A DNA stretch of 36,429 nucleotides from a bacterium (GCA_024226255.1 JAAELU010000266.1:1-36429), one strand, 5' to 3'; shown: positions 18,972-27,276, counted from the first letter of the stretch. The notes: a model not told the origin generated them from the sequence alone. Translations and numbers: made by a program.

Positions 18972-20639
18972 TCAGCCTTCGTCGTCAGGACTGTCGAGCA
19001 GCTCGAGATCCACCTTGGCGAACAAGGGGACGGCCGGGCCCAGTTTTGTGCCGGCGGGCACGACCGGCGGGTGCCAGTGTGGTTCTTGGGGTATGCCAAG
19101 CATCTCGAGAACGCGGGGGGAAGTAAACGGCAGGTAGGGGGCAAGAGCCACCGCAATGCCGGCGATCGCATCCAGAGCGACCGACAGGGTTACGCCAGTT
19201 CGCTCCATGTCCGTCTTGGCGGTCTTCCACGGTTCGCGCACGGTGAGATAGCCATTGGCGGCGTGAGCCAGGCTCATCGCCTTGGCCAGGCCAGCCTTGA
19301 GGTGGGCTGCCTCGATCTCCGCACCGGTATCGGCAATGCCCATCTGAATCGTGTCGAGCAAGGCACGATCTTGCGCATCGAGACCCTCAGCAGACGGGAC
19401 GACGCCGTCGAAGTAGCGATGGGTCATCGACACCACCCGGTTGACCAGGTTGCCCCAGGCCGCGACCAACTCATCGTTGATGCGACGAACCAATTCATCT
19501 TCGGTGAGATCCGAATCACTCGTCTCCGGGAGTGTTGCGGCCAGCGCATATCGCAGCGCATCCGGTTCGAGTTTGTCGAGATACCAACTCAAGGGACGGC
19601 CAACGCCGCGTGACTTGGAGGCCTTCTGACCCTTGAACGTCACGAATTGGTTTGCCGGAACATCCGTCGGCAGATTGAGCCCGCCATGCCCCATGAGCAG
19701 AGCCGGCCAAAACACGGCGTGGAAGGGTACGTTGTCCTTCCCAACGAAGTAGTACGACTCTGCCTCGGGGTTTGTCCACCAGGCCTTCCAGGCATCGGGA
19801 TCACCCTGGATCTGCGCCCACTCTTGTGCTGCGGAGTAGTAGCCCATCACGGCTTCCCACCACACATAGATACGTTTGCCCTCGCCCAGATCATCCACCG
19901 GCAGCGCTATGCCCCACGAGATATCACGGGTGAATGCCCGATCGATGAGGCCGTCCTCAATCATCCCCTTGGCGAAGTTGATGACATGGGGGCGCCAGCC
20001 CTTCTTGGTGTTGAGCCACTCCAGCAACCGGTCCTCAAATGCACTGAGCTTCCAGTTGTAGTGCTCGGTCTCACGCAGGACCGGAGTCGAACCGCTGCGC
20101 TTCGAAATCGGATTGATCAGATCCGTCGAGTCCAGGGTGCGGCCACAGTTGTCACACTGATCGCCCCGAGCATGCTCGTAGCCGCAATGCGGGCAGGTGC
20201 CCTCAACGTAGCGGTCAGGCAGGAACTGTTCTGCCTCAGAGTCGTAGTACTGCTCACTCTTCTGCTTGTACAGATAGCCGTTCTCGAGGAGCTTCATGAA
20301 GAACTCCTGGCCCACCCTGTGGTGGTTGGGAGTATCGGTGCGTGTGAAGAGATCGAAGGCAATACCCAGGTCGCGCCAGTAGCCCAGAAACTCGGGGTGA
20401 TAGCGATCAACGATGTCCTGCGGGGAGACCCCCTCCTCGTCGGCGCGCACGGTGATAGGCGTACCGTGCGCGTCTGAACCGGACACCATCAGCACGTCGT
20501 TGCCGGCTGCGCGGTGGTAGCGAGCAAAGATGTCTGCGGGCAAATAGGCGCCCGCAATATGGCCCAGGTGGAGCGACCCCTGGGCGTAGGGCCAACCGAC
20601 GGCCACGAGAATCTTGCGTGGGCTAACTGACGTATCCAA
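18972..20639 (-). CDS. metG: Methionyl-tRNA synthetase
   Basis: Charges tRNA-Met. Class I signatures: GWPYAQGSLHLGHIAG (HIGH motif as HLGH), a four-Cys zinc knuckle CPHCGYEHARGDQCDNCG, WGIALPVDD, and the KMSKS loop as KGQKASKSRG (Met replaced by Ala). An anticodon-binding helical domain follows and there is no C-terminal tRNA-binding (EMAP) domain. The start is uncertain: TTG at 20637-20639 gives 555 residues and fits the family N-terminus best, and a GTG at 20664-20666 is an alternative. Neither has a good ribosome binding site. It heads the four-gene unit ending at ispE. Confidence 0.94.
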   Translation of the reverse strand: MDTSVSPRKILVAVGWPYAQGSLHLGHIAGAYLPADIFARYHRAAGNDVLMVSGSDAHGTPITVRADEEGVSPQDIVDRYHPEFLGYWRDLGIAFDLFTRTDTPNHHRVGQEFFMKLLENGYLYKQKSEQYYDSEAEQFLPDRYVEGTCPHCGYEHARGDQCDNCGRTLDSTDLINPISKRSGSTPVLRETEHYNWKLSAFEDRLLEWLNTKKGWRPHVINFAKGMIEDGLIDRAFTRDISWGIALPVDDLGEGKRIYVWWEAVMGYYSAAQEWAQIQGDPDAWKAWWTNPEAESYYFVGKDNVPFHAVFWPALLMGHGGLNLPTDVPANQFVTFKGQKASKSRGVGRPLSWYLDKLEPDALRYALAATLPETSDSDLTEDELVRRINDELVAAWGNLVNRVVSMTHRYFDGVVPSAEGLDAQDRALLDTIQMGIADTGAEIEAAHLKAGLAKAMSLAHAANGYLTVREPWKTAKTDMERTGVTLSVALDAIAGIAVALAPYLPFTSPRVLEMLGIPQEPHWHPPVVPAGTKLGPAVPLFAKVDLELLDSPDDEG

Positions 20640-20790
20640 GGCCGCGATGGTACCAGCGCGAAGCACCCCCAACGGCTCGTCTGGTGGTGCAGGCGACCTG
20701 GGCCTTTCTGGATGGTGGCGGCCGAAATGCTGCACCGGACCACGTTAAGTGGTAGAAACGGAATTGCAGGATGCCCGAGGGGGTTGGGCA

Positions 20791-21072
20791 ATGCACGTTC
20801 ATACCGATGAGGCATATGGAGGTAAGAGGGTTTTGGATACCGGCATGGTGCGAAAGATCGACGACTTGGGACGTATCGTCGTACCCGCCGAAACGAGGCG
20901 TCTATTCAACATCCACGAGGGTGATGAGTTGGCGATTTCGGTCGAAAACGATGCGATCGTTATCCGCAAACTGCAGGCAACCTGCGTGTTTGACGGGTCG
21001 ACTACAGACGTTCGAGCATTCAAGGGTCGAGGACTGTGCGGAGTGTGTCGGAGTGAGCTAGCCAACAACTAG
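20791..21072 (+). CDS. AbrB/SpoVT-type DNA-binding regulator with C-terminal zinc-ribbon-like tail
   Basis: A swapped-hairpin AbrB domain is clear: GMVRKIDDLGRIVVPAETRR then EGDELAISVENDAIVIRK. The tail CVFDGS...FKGRGLCGVCRSEL matches the CxxC...CxxC ribbon of many AbrB relatives, but the second Cys is Asp. Three starts are plausible: GTG 20749, ATG 20791 (GAGGGGG seven bases upstream, used here, 93 residues) and TTG 20833, which has the best ribosome binding site in the locus (GGAGGT, nine bases). It is divergent from metG and convergent with rsmI. Its TAG and the rsmI TAG share a CTAG. Targets unknown; transition-state-like regulation is an inference from the family. Confidence 0.85.
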   Translation: MHVHTDEAYGGKRVLDTGMVRKIDDLGRIVVPAETRRLFNIHEGDELAISVENDAIVIRKLQATCVFDGSTTDVRAFKGRGLCGVCRSELANN

Positions 21073-21920
21073 CGAGTCGTACCGGCAATCACTTCTTGAT
21101 AAAGCAGGCGGCGACTGACTCCGTGAGCGGCGGCCGCCTCCCGAACGGCTTCGGAAGGGGCGGCCCCTGAATCAATGGCGTCGCGCGCCTCTTGGGTGGC
21201 CGCGCCCAAATCGGCGGCGATAACGGGTTTGGGACCAACCACGATCGTCAACTCACCCTTGACGGAGGCCCGTGCCGCAAAGTCGGCGGCGGCCATCGCC
21301 AGGCTGCCGCGCCACACCTCTTCGTGGATCTTGGTGAGCTCGCGCACGACCGCGACAGGCCGCTTCTCCCCAAGGGCGCCCGCTAGGTCTTGAAGATCGG
21401 TCGCCACGCGCGACGGTGAAGCGAACAGCACGATCGTTCGCGGTTCTGAGGCCAATTCGGCCAGAAGGGCGACGCGCCCGGCCTTCTTGCGGGGCAAGAA
21501 GCCCTCGAAGACGAACCTGTCCGAGGGCAGCCCCGAAACCGCCAATGCCGCGGTCACTGCGCTTGGGCCGGGGATCACTGTCACCTTGGCTCCCGCCATG
21601 TACGCGGCCCGCGTTGCCGTCAGACCCGGATCGGAAATGGCCGGCATTCCAGCGTCGGTGAGCAATGCGACCACCTGGCCTTCGCTGAGCCGCTCCCCCA
21701 GCTCGACGGCTCGGGCCGCTTCATTTCCCGCGAAGTACGACCGGAGCGGACGACTCAACCCCAGAGTTTGCAGTAGATACGAGGAACGGCGCGTGTCCTC
21801 GGCGTAGATGACGTCGGCGTTCCGCAGCACATCCTCGAGTCGGGCGGAAGTATCACCCATGTTGCCGATCGGAGTTCCGCACAGGATGAGAGTCCCTGTT
21901 GCTCGATCTGGATCGCTCAT
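21069..21920 (-). CDS. rsmI: 16S rRNA (cytidine1402-2'-O)-methyltransferase
   Basis: Tetrapyrrole-methylase-fold enzyme that 2'-O-methylates C1402 in the decoding centre. Seen over 283 residues: CGTPIGNMGD, VIYAEDTRRSSYLL, TDAGMPAISDPG, VIPGPSAVTAALAVSGLPSDRFVFEGFLPRK and VRELTKIHEEVWRG. The ATG lies 68 bases inside the upstream DUF192-like gene, in another frame. The stop overlaps that of the AbrB-like gene tail to tail. Confidence 0.95.
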   Translation of the reverse strand: MSDPDRATGTLILCGTPIGNMGDTSARLEDVLRNADVIYAEDTRRSSYLLQTLGLSRPLRSYFAGNEAARAVELGERLSEGQVVALLTDAGMPAISDPGLTATRAAYMAGAKVTVIPGPSAVTAALAVSGLPSDRFVFEGFLPRKKAGRVALLAELASEPRTIVLFASPSRVATDLQDLAGALGEKRPVAVVRELTKIHEEVWRGSLAMAAADFAARASVKGELTIVVGPKPVIAADLGAATQEARDAIDSGAAPSEAVREAAAAHGVSRRLLYQEVIAGTTR

Positions 21921-22191
21921 GAGGCGACACTAACAACCGGATCGCGGAACCCACTTGTGGCATTTCTGCATCGGCCGGTAGTTCCAGCATCCAGGTGGCA
22001 TCACCTCGTCGCCAGATCTGTCGCGGGCCGAGGATGCGACCGGCAAGAACCGCGCCTGTCCTGTCGAGCGCCAGAACAGCGAGCGGCTGCTCCAGCCCCC
22101 ACCCGTGGACCATCGGTGTCGCCAGCAACACGCCGTAACCCTCGGGAACAGCCCGAATCCCGGCAATACGATCAGCTAGACGACACGCCAC
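21853..22191 (-). CDS. DUF192-like protein
   Basis: A 112-residue reading frame with a DUF192 pattern: RIAGIRAVPEGYGVLL, MVHGWGLEQPLAVLALD (counterpart of the VHT-GM-DV-FLD block), GRILGPRQIW, and WMLELPADAEM ending in a VG. The family has no settled function and is often secreted or lies beside export genes, but no signal peptide is seen here. GTG at 22189-22191 is chosen because GGAG lies seven bases upstream; GTG at 22192-22194 is an alternative. The last 22 codons overlap the start of rsmI by 68 bases, far more than other junctions here. It is divergent from the bL37-like gene. Confidence 0.65.
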   Translation of the reverse strand: MACRLADRIAGIRAVPEGYGVLLATPMVHGWGLEQPLAVLALDRTGAVLAGRILGPRQIWRRGDATWMLELPADAEMPQVGSAIRLLVSPHERSRSSNRDSHPVRNSDRQHG

Positions 22192-22238
22192 CACGACGCT
22201 CCAACCCGACCCACAATCGGCGGATGTGATGAGAAAGA

Positions 22239-22269
22239 TTGGCCAGTTCCGATCTGGCGCTGTTACTCT
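22239..22269 (+). promoter_or_regulatory. Possible promoter for a near-leaderless bL37 transcript
   Basis: TTGGCC (22239-22244) and TACTCT (22264-22269) are spaced by 19 bases, and the ATG of the small gene lies 10 bases beyond the -10. No ribosome binding site precedes the ATG, so the mRNA may start at or just before it. Confidence 0.4.
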
Positions 22270-22279
22270 CCATTCTCTT

Positions 22280-22363
22280 ATGGCCAAGGCAAAACGACGC
22301 AAGTTGCGCGCTCGACGCAGCAAAGCTAACCACGGACGCAAGCCCAACGCGGGTCGCGGCTGA
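22280..22363 (+). CDS. bL37-like small ribosomal protein (27 residues)
   Basis: The frame MAKAKRRKLRARRSKANHGR ends KPNAGRG. It is short, extremely basic, and carries a KANHG-x-KPN-like C-terminal block that I recall as the signature of the actinobacterial large-subunit protein bL37 (about 24 residues in mycobacterial ribosomes). It has its own promoter-like sequence upstream and a hairpin terminator starting eight bases after the TGA, so it looks like an independent single-gene transcript. There is no Shine-Dalgarno, as common for leaderless actinobacterial genes. Gene callers usually miss it because of its size. Confidence 0.78.
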   Translation: MAKAKRRKLRARRSKANHGRKPNAGRG

Positions 22364-22370
22364 TCCCTGG

Positions 22371-22403
22371 CCCTGCAATCTGCAGGGTCAATTCTTAGTC
22401 TTT
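22371..22403 (+). terminator. Hairpin terminator after the bL37-like gene
   Basis: CCCTGCA (22371-22377) and TGCAGGG (22381-22387) form a perfect 7-base-pair stem with loop ATC, followed by a T-rich tail (TCAATTCTTAGTCTTT). It begins eight bases after the stop codon of the small gene. Confidence 0.7.
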
Positions 22404-22477
22404 CGAGAGGTTCCATCACCTCGAGGCCTATCAGGCGCGCCCGGAGGATTCAAGACTCGCGAAAGGCGGCAGGCGCG

Positions 22478-23860
22478 TTACGGAACTCGGATCTGACTGC
22501 GGGCGGCACTACCTGCGTCCGCATCGGTTGCAACAACAAACATCAGGCCATCACCGATTCGGTCCACAAAGACGTAAGTTCCGGCACCCTGCCAGAGCAC
22601 TCCGCCGCCGCTGTCGACCCCGTCTCCGGCACCGATAGGTCCTCTGGCAACCGCGAGCAGCGCTTGGGCTACCTCAATTGTGTCGGATTCAGTGTCACCG
22701 CCGTAGATGTAAGCGAAGATCATCTCGTCACCGTTCAACAGCAACTGGTGGGCGTCGCCTCCCCAGCCCGCCGCGGTCTGGGTCAACCGGCCAGGTTCCA
22801 CCGCCCCTGCCAGCAGCAGACGCAGACGCCACTCCCCGTAGGCTCCGTCATCGACGGTCGTATAGCCATCGAGTTCGATGGCCAATTCGGGAACTTCGCG
22901 AGCCGGCTCCCCGATAGCAAAACGGTCCGGGTGCAGGATCTGCTCCATCGTCGCCGGAGGCGGGTCGTAGGCATTGTCGAGCGCTATGTAGCCGCCGGCT
23001 GCGACCAAGTCGTCGACGAACTCCACGCCGAGCTCAGAGGGCAAGGCCAGGTGAGCCCGGACGACATTGGGAAGTCGCCCAACTGCGTCAGGCTCGGCAT
23101 CCGCGGCCTGCAACGCTGCGGCCTGCCGTTCGTCCTCGTTGAGTCCTTGGAGGTAACGCAACTGCGTGGCGATTGTGTCGGCGGTGGCAAGCGTCCGAAA
23201 CGCATCAATGGCGTCTTCGGAACCTGCCCTCTCTAGGACACGAAGGCGCCCGACCACGTCGTGGTACTGGTCTATCAACGACCAAGCCAGGGCGCGGACG
23301 ACGATGCTCTCCTCGAGAGGAGTCAGCTCAGCCCGCGTGCCGTCGAGAACCACCTCAGATGTGGCCCCGTCAAAAAAGGCGATCGCACCTTCTGCCGAGT
23401 ACAGATCCCGGATGGCCGAGGCGATTGATGGCGGAGAGTCGTATTGACCCAGCAATCGGTAGGTGGCCTCCTCGAGGGCAAGAGTCTCCGCATCAATACT
23501 CGGAGCAACGGAAGCCACCAGTCTCTCGGCGAAGTCCTCGCCCGCAGCGATGGCGATCGCAGGAAGCTGGATGTACGCAAGACCTCGCATGTTCTGGGTG
23601 GCGACCGCCAATTCACCAACAAGCGTCACGAGCTGCTCATGGACAGCCGGGTCCACTCCCGGGGCCACAGTGGTACTCACAGAGAAGACCTCAATGGGGG
23701 CGAAGGTGGTCGCCGTGGTCGTCGACTCGACAATCGTCGTCGGTGCATCGGCTCCGTCGGTGCAAGCCGTCGCGATAGACGACAGTAGAACGACTGCGAC
23801 TATCGCTGCTCTGCGCCCTGCCTCCATGCGCGGCAATGTAGTCCAACGACGAACCGTCAT
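22478..23860 (-). CDS. Lipoprotein with degenerate zincin-like fold
   Basis: A 460-residue exported lipoprotein: hydrophobic segment then SIATAC lipobox (Cys33) and a Thr-rich linker. The body resembles a family of actinobacterial lipoproteins with a putative zincin metallopeptidase core, recognisable by an ILHPDRF block after PPATMEQ and by GEWRLRLLL...AAGWGGDAHQLL. Where those relatives have HELxHALQDQ, this protein has RALAWSLIDQ (189-198), so the two metal-binding His and the catalytic Glu are gone. It is probably a non-catalytic homologue. The ATG is two bases after the M16 peptidase stop, so the pair is coupled; an ATG at 23827 is an alternative start. Family assignment is from memory of its motifs. 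Confidence 0.7.
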   Translation of the reverse strand: MTVRRWTTLPRMEAGRRAAIVAVVLLSSIATACTDGADAPTTIVESTTTATTFAPIEVFSVSTTVAPGVDPAVHEQLVTLVGELAVATQNMRGLAYIQLPAIAIAAGEDFAERLVASVAPSIDAETLALEEATYRLLGQYDSPPSIASAIRDLYSAEGAIAFFDGATSEVVLDGTRAELTPLEESIVVRALAWSLIDQYHDVVGRLRVLERAGSEDAIDAFRTLATADTIATQLRYLQGLNEDERQAAALQAADAEPDAVGRLPNVVRAHLALPSELGVEFVDDLVAAGGYIALDNAYDPPPATMEQILHPDRFAIGEPAREVPELAIELDGYTTVDDGAYGEWRLRLLLAGAVEPGRLTQTAAGWGGDAHQLLLNGDEMIFAYIYGGDTESDTIEVAQALLAVARGPIGAGDGVDSGGGVLWQGAGTYVFVDRIGDGLMFVVATDADAGSAARSQIRVP

Positions 23861-23862
23861 CG

Positions 23863-26757
23863 CTACCCGGGAATCTGACGCACGAGAACGTACCGGTCCA
23901 GGGGGAACGCCAATGCGGCCAATTCCCGAAGGTCCGATACGGTTGTTTCATCAATGAAGACGAATCCGTCGAGGACGTCGTCGAGCGACTCGTCGGGGTG
24001 GGTGGCGTAGAACAACATCTGATCCACCCACCACTCGTTGGAAACCAACTCGTACTGGCGCGACAGCTGCTGCTTGGCGGTGTCCAACTCCTCTTCGCTG
24101 GGCCCCTCGCGAGCCAGGGACCCCAAGGTCGCCAGCGCCTCGGCCACGATCTCATCGAGGCGCTCCGGATCCCCACTGACCTGCAGAAAGACCTCGATCA
24201 GTTCGTCGGGTTCGTCGACGGGCCCGACCGACAGGAAAGGTGAATAGGTCGCCGATAGCGCTTCTCGAATCCGATCGCGAAGCTTCGTGTCGGCGACGAG
24301 GCTCAGCAGCTCGAGCTGGACATCGCGGCGAGCATCGCGGGCGAATTCTTGGCTGAAGAGGAATGTCACGAAACCTTGCTCAGAGTCGCCGACGGCGATG
24401 GTCTCGTCGACAACACCACGAGGCGGATCCTGTTGGTAGTCGATCCAACCGTCGTCACGGTCGGTCCCCGGCAGTGTGCCCAGATACGTGTCGGCCAAGG
24501 TGCGAATTGTCGCCGAGGAGAAGTCTCCGGCGAAGGAAAACACGAAGTCGCCGGCATCGCCAAAACGATCGCGGAACACTGCCAAGGCCGCGTCTGCGTC
24601 GTAGCCGTCAAGCTCATCCTGGGTGAGAACGACGCGAAAGCGCGGCTCGTCACCCCAGCGCTGCCTTATGAGCTCGAGCGTGGTCGCCAAACCCGGGATG
24701 TCCTCAGGAGCCTCAGCGAACGGACGGAACTCGCCAATCACTGCGTCGGTAGCGGACGCGTCTGCGTGCGGGGCGACGGCCGAGAGGTGAATCAGCTGCA
24801 TCAGAGACTCGAAGTCCTCAGAAGCCGCGCTCCCGAAGAACCCCTCGGCGGTGTTGTCGATGTAGGGCTGAAGGAAGACGACCTTGTCCGCCAGGAAAGT
24901 TTCGAGCGCCACTCTGTCGAAGGCCCCGGCGCCGGACCGGCCGACGATGTCCGCTATCAGGAAGGCTTCAGAGACGTCCTCGTCGGCGACTCGCGACAAA
25001 CCTCCTGGAGACGTGGCCGCCATCACCACCTGATTGACCGAAATGTCCGTCTGGACGTATTGCACTCGCACCCCGTTGGGGTACACCAGCTCGGTAACCC
25101 CAAGACCCAGATTGTTCACAGCCGACGGCTCGACCGGATCCGGTGCTGCCAGCAATGTGTCGCCAATCGCGGCGTTCTCGACTCGCCGAGCTATCTCGGC
25201 GGCGAGAGCGCTGTCCATGGTCGAGGCCAACGTGGCCTCGTCCGGCACGGTGCCGTCGTCCGGTCCAATTACAACAACCGTTGGGGCCGAAGAAGCCGTG
25301 AGCTCCGTCAGGGCCTGCAAGGCGTCATCGGCCGTTAGGGACACGAGAAGCTCGGTATCGAGGTCGAACTCATCGCGGGCGCTCGGGATGGATGCGCCCT
25401 CGAGGAAGTTCCTCACATACCTGTCGGCATACTCAGCATCCTGGGTGGACGCCCGCGATGCGTAGAACTGCTCGACAGCGGCCGTCCAGGAGTCGATGAC
25501 ACGGCCGAACTCGGAATCATTGAATCCGAACCTCTCGGCCCGCTCCACTTCAGTGACCAACGCGTCGAGGGCGGCGAGGATATCGACTGAGGCGACGTCG
25601 GCGGCCAAGCCAGGAGACTGCAGACCTCTAGTGAAGTTGAAGTCCAAGGCCGCCACTGAGAAGAAGGGCGACTCACCCCTTGTGATGTCGTCATTGAGTC
25701 GGGTTGCGATCATCTCCGTGGCGAGAAGTCGGGCCCATCCCCGGCGCCGGTCCCCCAGAGTTTCACCTCCATCGACCGGTCCCGGGTAGTAGACCTCGAC
25801 TGAGGCAGTCGGTTGGTCCTGATCTGCCAGCACCGCGATTCGCCGATCATTGAAGGGATCAACTTCCGTCGCAGGCCGGGTGCGGGCCGCCGCGGGAGCC
25901 ACCAGATCGGCGAAACGATCCTCGATCATCGCAACGACTTTGCCGCCATCGAAGTCGCCGACCGCGACCACAGCCATGAGGTCAGGTCGGTACCACTCTT
26001 CATAAAAGCGCCGCAGAGTGTCCGCGTCGGTGGTTCGGAGCATCGCCGGGTCTCCTATCGGTGCCAATCCTTCGTAGGGCGTGCCGGCGAGGAACACATC
26101 CTCGTATACCTGAGAGATGCGCCCACCGACCCCGGCGTCGCGGAGGCGCCACTCCTCGAGCACCACTCCGCGCTCCTCCGCCACATCGACCTGAGCAATC
26201 GTGGCCCGGGTCGCCCACTCGCGAAGCACGTCGAGGGCGAGTTCGAGCAAAGCTGGATCGTCGGTGGGAATCGCCAGCTCGTAGACGGTTTCATCGAAGC
26301 TCGTGTACGCGTTGACATCCGGTCCAAATCTGGCGCCAAAGCCCTCGAGCACCCTTGTCAGCTCGTTGACCGGGAAGCGTTCGGTACCGTTGAACAGCAT
26401 GTGTTCGAGGAAGTGCGCCCCACCGCTCTGGTCAGGATCTTCAACAGCTGATCCTGCGTTGACTACGAGCCGCAGTTGCGCTCGACCTCCAGGGCGGGTG
26501 TTCTCCCGCACGTAGTAACTGAGTCCGTTCTCGAGCGCACCGATCGTGACATCGGGATCTACCGGCACCAACTCGGCGAGGCGAGGATCCGGGGCCGTTG
26601 TCGTCGGCGGAGCCTGAGTCGTCGACGAGGTTGTCGAGGTCGATGGTTCGGGCAGCGTTGTTGTTGTGGTGGTTTCGCTCGTAGAGGTGCACGCTGACGC
26701 CAAGAGCACCAATCCGACGGCGCCCGGAAGCATGCGGGGCAGAGTGTTCCGAATCAT
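23863..26757 (-). CDS. M16 family zinc metallopeptidase lipoprotein (PqqL-like)
   Basis: Large extracytoplasmic peptidase of the insulinase/pitrilysin class. The 964 residues start with a lipoprotein signal (LLASAC, Cys23), then a Thr/Ser-rich linker (about 25-55). The first M16 unit has the inverted zinc motif HFLEH (115-119, in GGAHFLEHMLFNGT) and the distal Glu in AEERGVVLEEW (about 193-203). Two further half-domains follow (from about 235 and about 555), giving the four-domain arrangement, with SNEWWVDQMLFY near the end. It is followed two bases later by the degenerate zincin-like lipoprotein, suggesting a two-component envelope proteolysis unit. The substrate is unknown. Confidence 0.92.
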   Translation of the reverse strand: MIRNTLPRMLPGAVGLVLLASACTSTSETTTTTTLPEPSTSTTSSTTQAPPTTTAPDPRLAELVPVDPDVTIGALENGLSYYVRENTRPGGRAQLRLVVNAGSAVEDPDQSGGAHFLEHMLFNGTERFPVNELTRVLEGFGARFGPDVNAYTSFDETVYELAIPTDDPALLELALDVLREWATRATIAQVDVAEERGVVLEEWRLRDAGVGGRISQVYEDVFLAGTPYEGLAPIGDPAMLRTTDADTLRRFYEEWYRPDLMAVVAVGDFDGGKVVAMIEDRFADLVAPAAARTRPATEVDPFNDRRIAVLADQDQPTASVEVYYPGPVDGGETLGDRRRGWARLLATEMIATRLNDDITRGESPFFSVAALDFNFTRGLQSPGLAADVASVDILAALDALVTEVERAERFGFNDSEFGRVIDSWTAAVEQFYASRASTQDAEYADRYVRNFLEGASIPSARDEFDLDTELLVSLTADDALQALTELTASSAPTVVVIGPDDGTVPDEATLASTMDSALAAEIARRVENAAIGDTLLAAPDPVEPSAVNNLGLGVTELVYPNGVRVQYVQTDISVNQVVMAATSPGGLSRVADEDVSEAFLIADIVGRSGAGAFDRVALETFLADKVVFLQPYIDNTAEGFFGSAASEDFESLMQLIHLSAVAPHADASATDAVIGEFRPFAEAPEDIPGLATTLELIRQRWGDEPRFRVVLTQDELDGYDADAALAVFRDRFGDAGDFVFSFAGDFSSATIRTLADTYLGTLPGTDRDDGWIDYQQDPPRGVVDETIAVGDSEQGFVTFLFSQEFARDARRDVQLELLSLVADTKLRDRIREALSATYSPFLSVGPVDEPDELIEVFLQVSGDPERLDEIVAEALATLGSLAREGPSEEELDTAKQQLSRQYELVSNEWWVDQMLFYATHPDESLDDVLDGFVFIDETTVSDLRELAALAFPLDRYVLVRQIPG

Positions 26758-26804
26758 CGGCGCAGCCTAAGGCTCCCACAGAGAAACTCCGTGGAAGGCG
26801 TTCG

Positions 26805-27173
26805 CTACTCGGAGCGAAACGCACCAGAGAAGCTACCTCGGTGATAGGTGAGCGGTCCAACATTGGCCCCTTGGCGCAAAGCCGTGACCTCCAGCAGAAT
26901 CAGATCATGTTCACCATCGTCGGTGATCGAATACGGCTTGCACTCGATCCAAGCCACTACGTCGTCCAGGCCGGGGGCACCGTCGCCGCCGGGCTCCCAA
27001 GCGGCCGAAGTGAACCTCTCGGACTCCTGGCCGACAAACAGGTTGCTCACCGGCCCATGCTGCTCGGCGAGGATGTTCACGCAGTAGGTGTCGGCGTCCT
27101 TCATCGGCAGCCACATCTGCGTTGTCTTCCCCACAAAAAGGCCAATCAATGCAGGATCCAGGGAATCGGACAC
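26805..27173 (-). CDS. Flavin reductase-like protein, 5' end interrupted by TGA (possible pseudogene)
   Basis: The 122 residues from GTG 27171-27173 match a flavin reductase (DIM6/NTAB, FMN-binding split barrel): SLDPALIGLFVG, YCVNILAEQHGPVSNLF, RF..AAWEP, and a C-terminal LTYHRGSFSGAF. The frame upstream encodes the missing N-terminal strand (PVPVVTAMTESGPEAVVIG), but a TGA at 27177-27179 interrupts it between VVIG and FVSDSLDP. Relatives normally have Ser or Ala there, so TCA to TGA is the simplest explanation. An ATG at 27213-27215 could be the ancestral start. The gene may be dead, may reinitiate at the GTG as a shortened protein, or, less likely, be recoded. It is divergent from fabH. 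Confidence 0.6.
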   Translation of the reverse strand: MSDSLDPALIGLFVGKTTQMWLPMKDADTYCVNILAEQHGPVSNLFVGQESERFTSAAWEPGGDGAPGLDDVVAWIECKPYSITDDGEHDLILLEVTALRQGANVGPLTYHRGSFSGAFRSE

Positions 27174-27276
27174 AAATCAACCGATGACCACAGCTTCGGG
27201 ACCGGATTCGGTCATCGCGGTCACTACCGGCACGGGCGTCGGCGGTAGGCTTAGGTCCCCCGAAGCGGAGACGGAG

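Noticed and set aside
22192-22419. Long N-terminal extension of the DUF192-like gene
   Set aside because: It would run antisense through the whole bL37-like gene and its terminator; the DUF192 pattern begins only after the GTG near 22191.
27120-27176. SECIS element for the flavin-reductase TGA
   Set aside because: The best pairings are a 4-base-pair stem or CCGAT/ATTGG with an 18-base loop; neither meets bacterial SECIS expectations.
27088-27276. N-terminal extension of fabH by 63 codons
   Set aside because: It covers the divergent flavin-reductase gene, has no FabH similarity, and the ATG at 27277 has a proper ribosome binding site.
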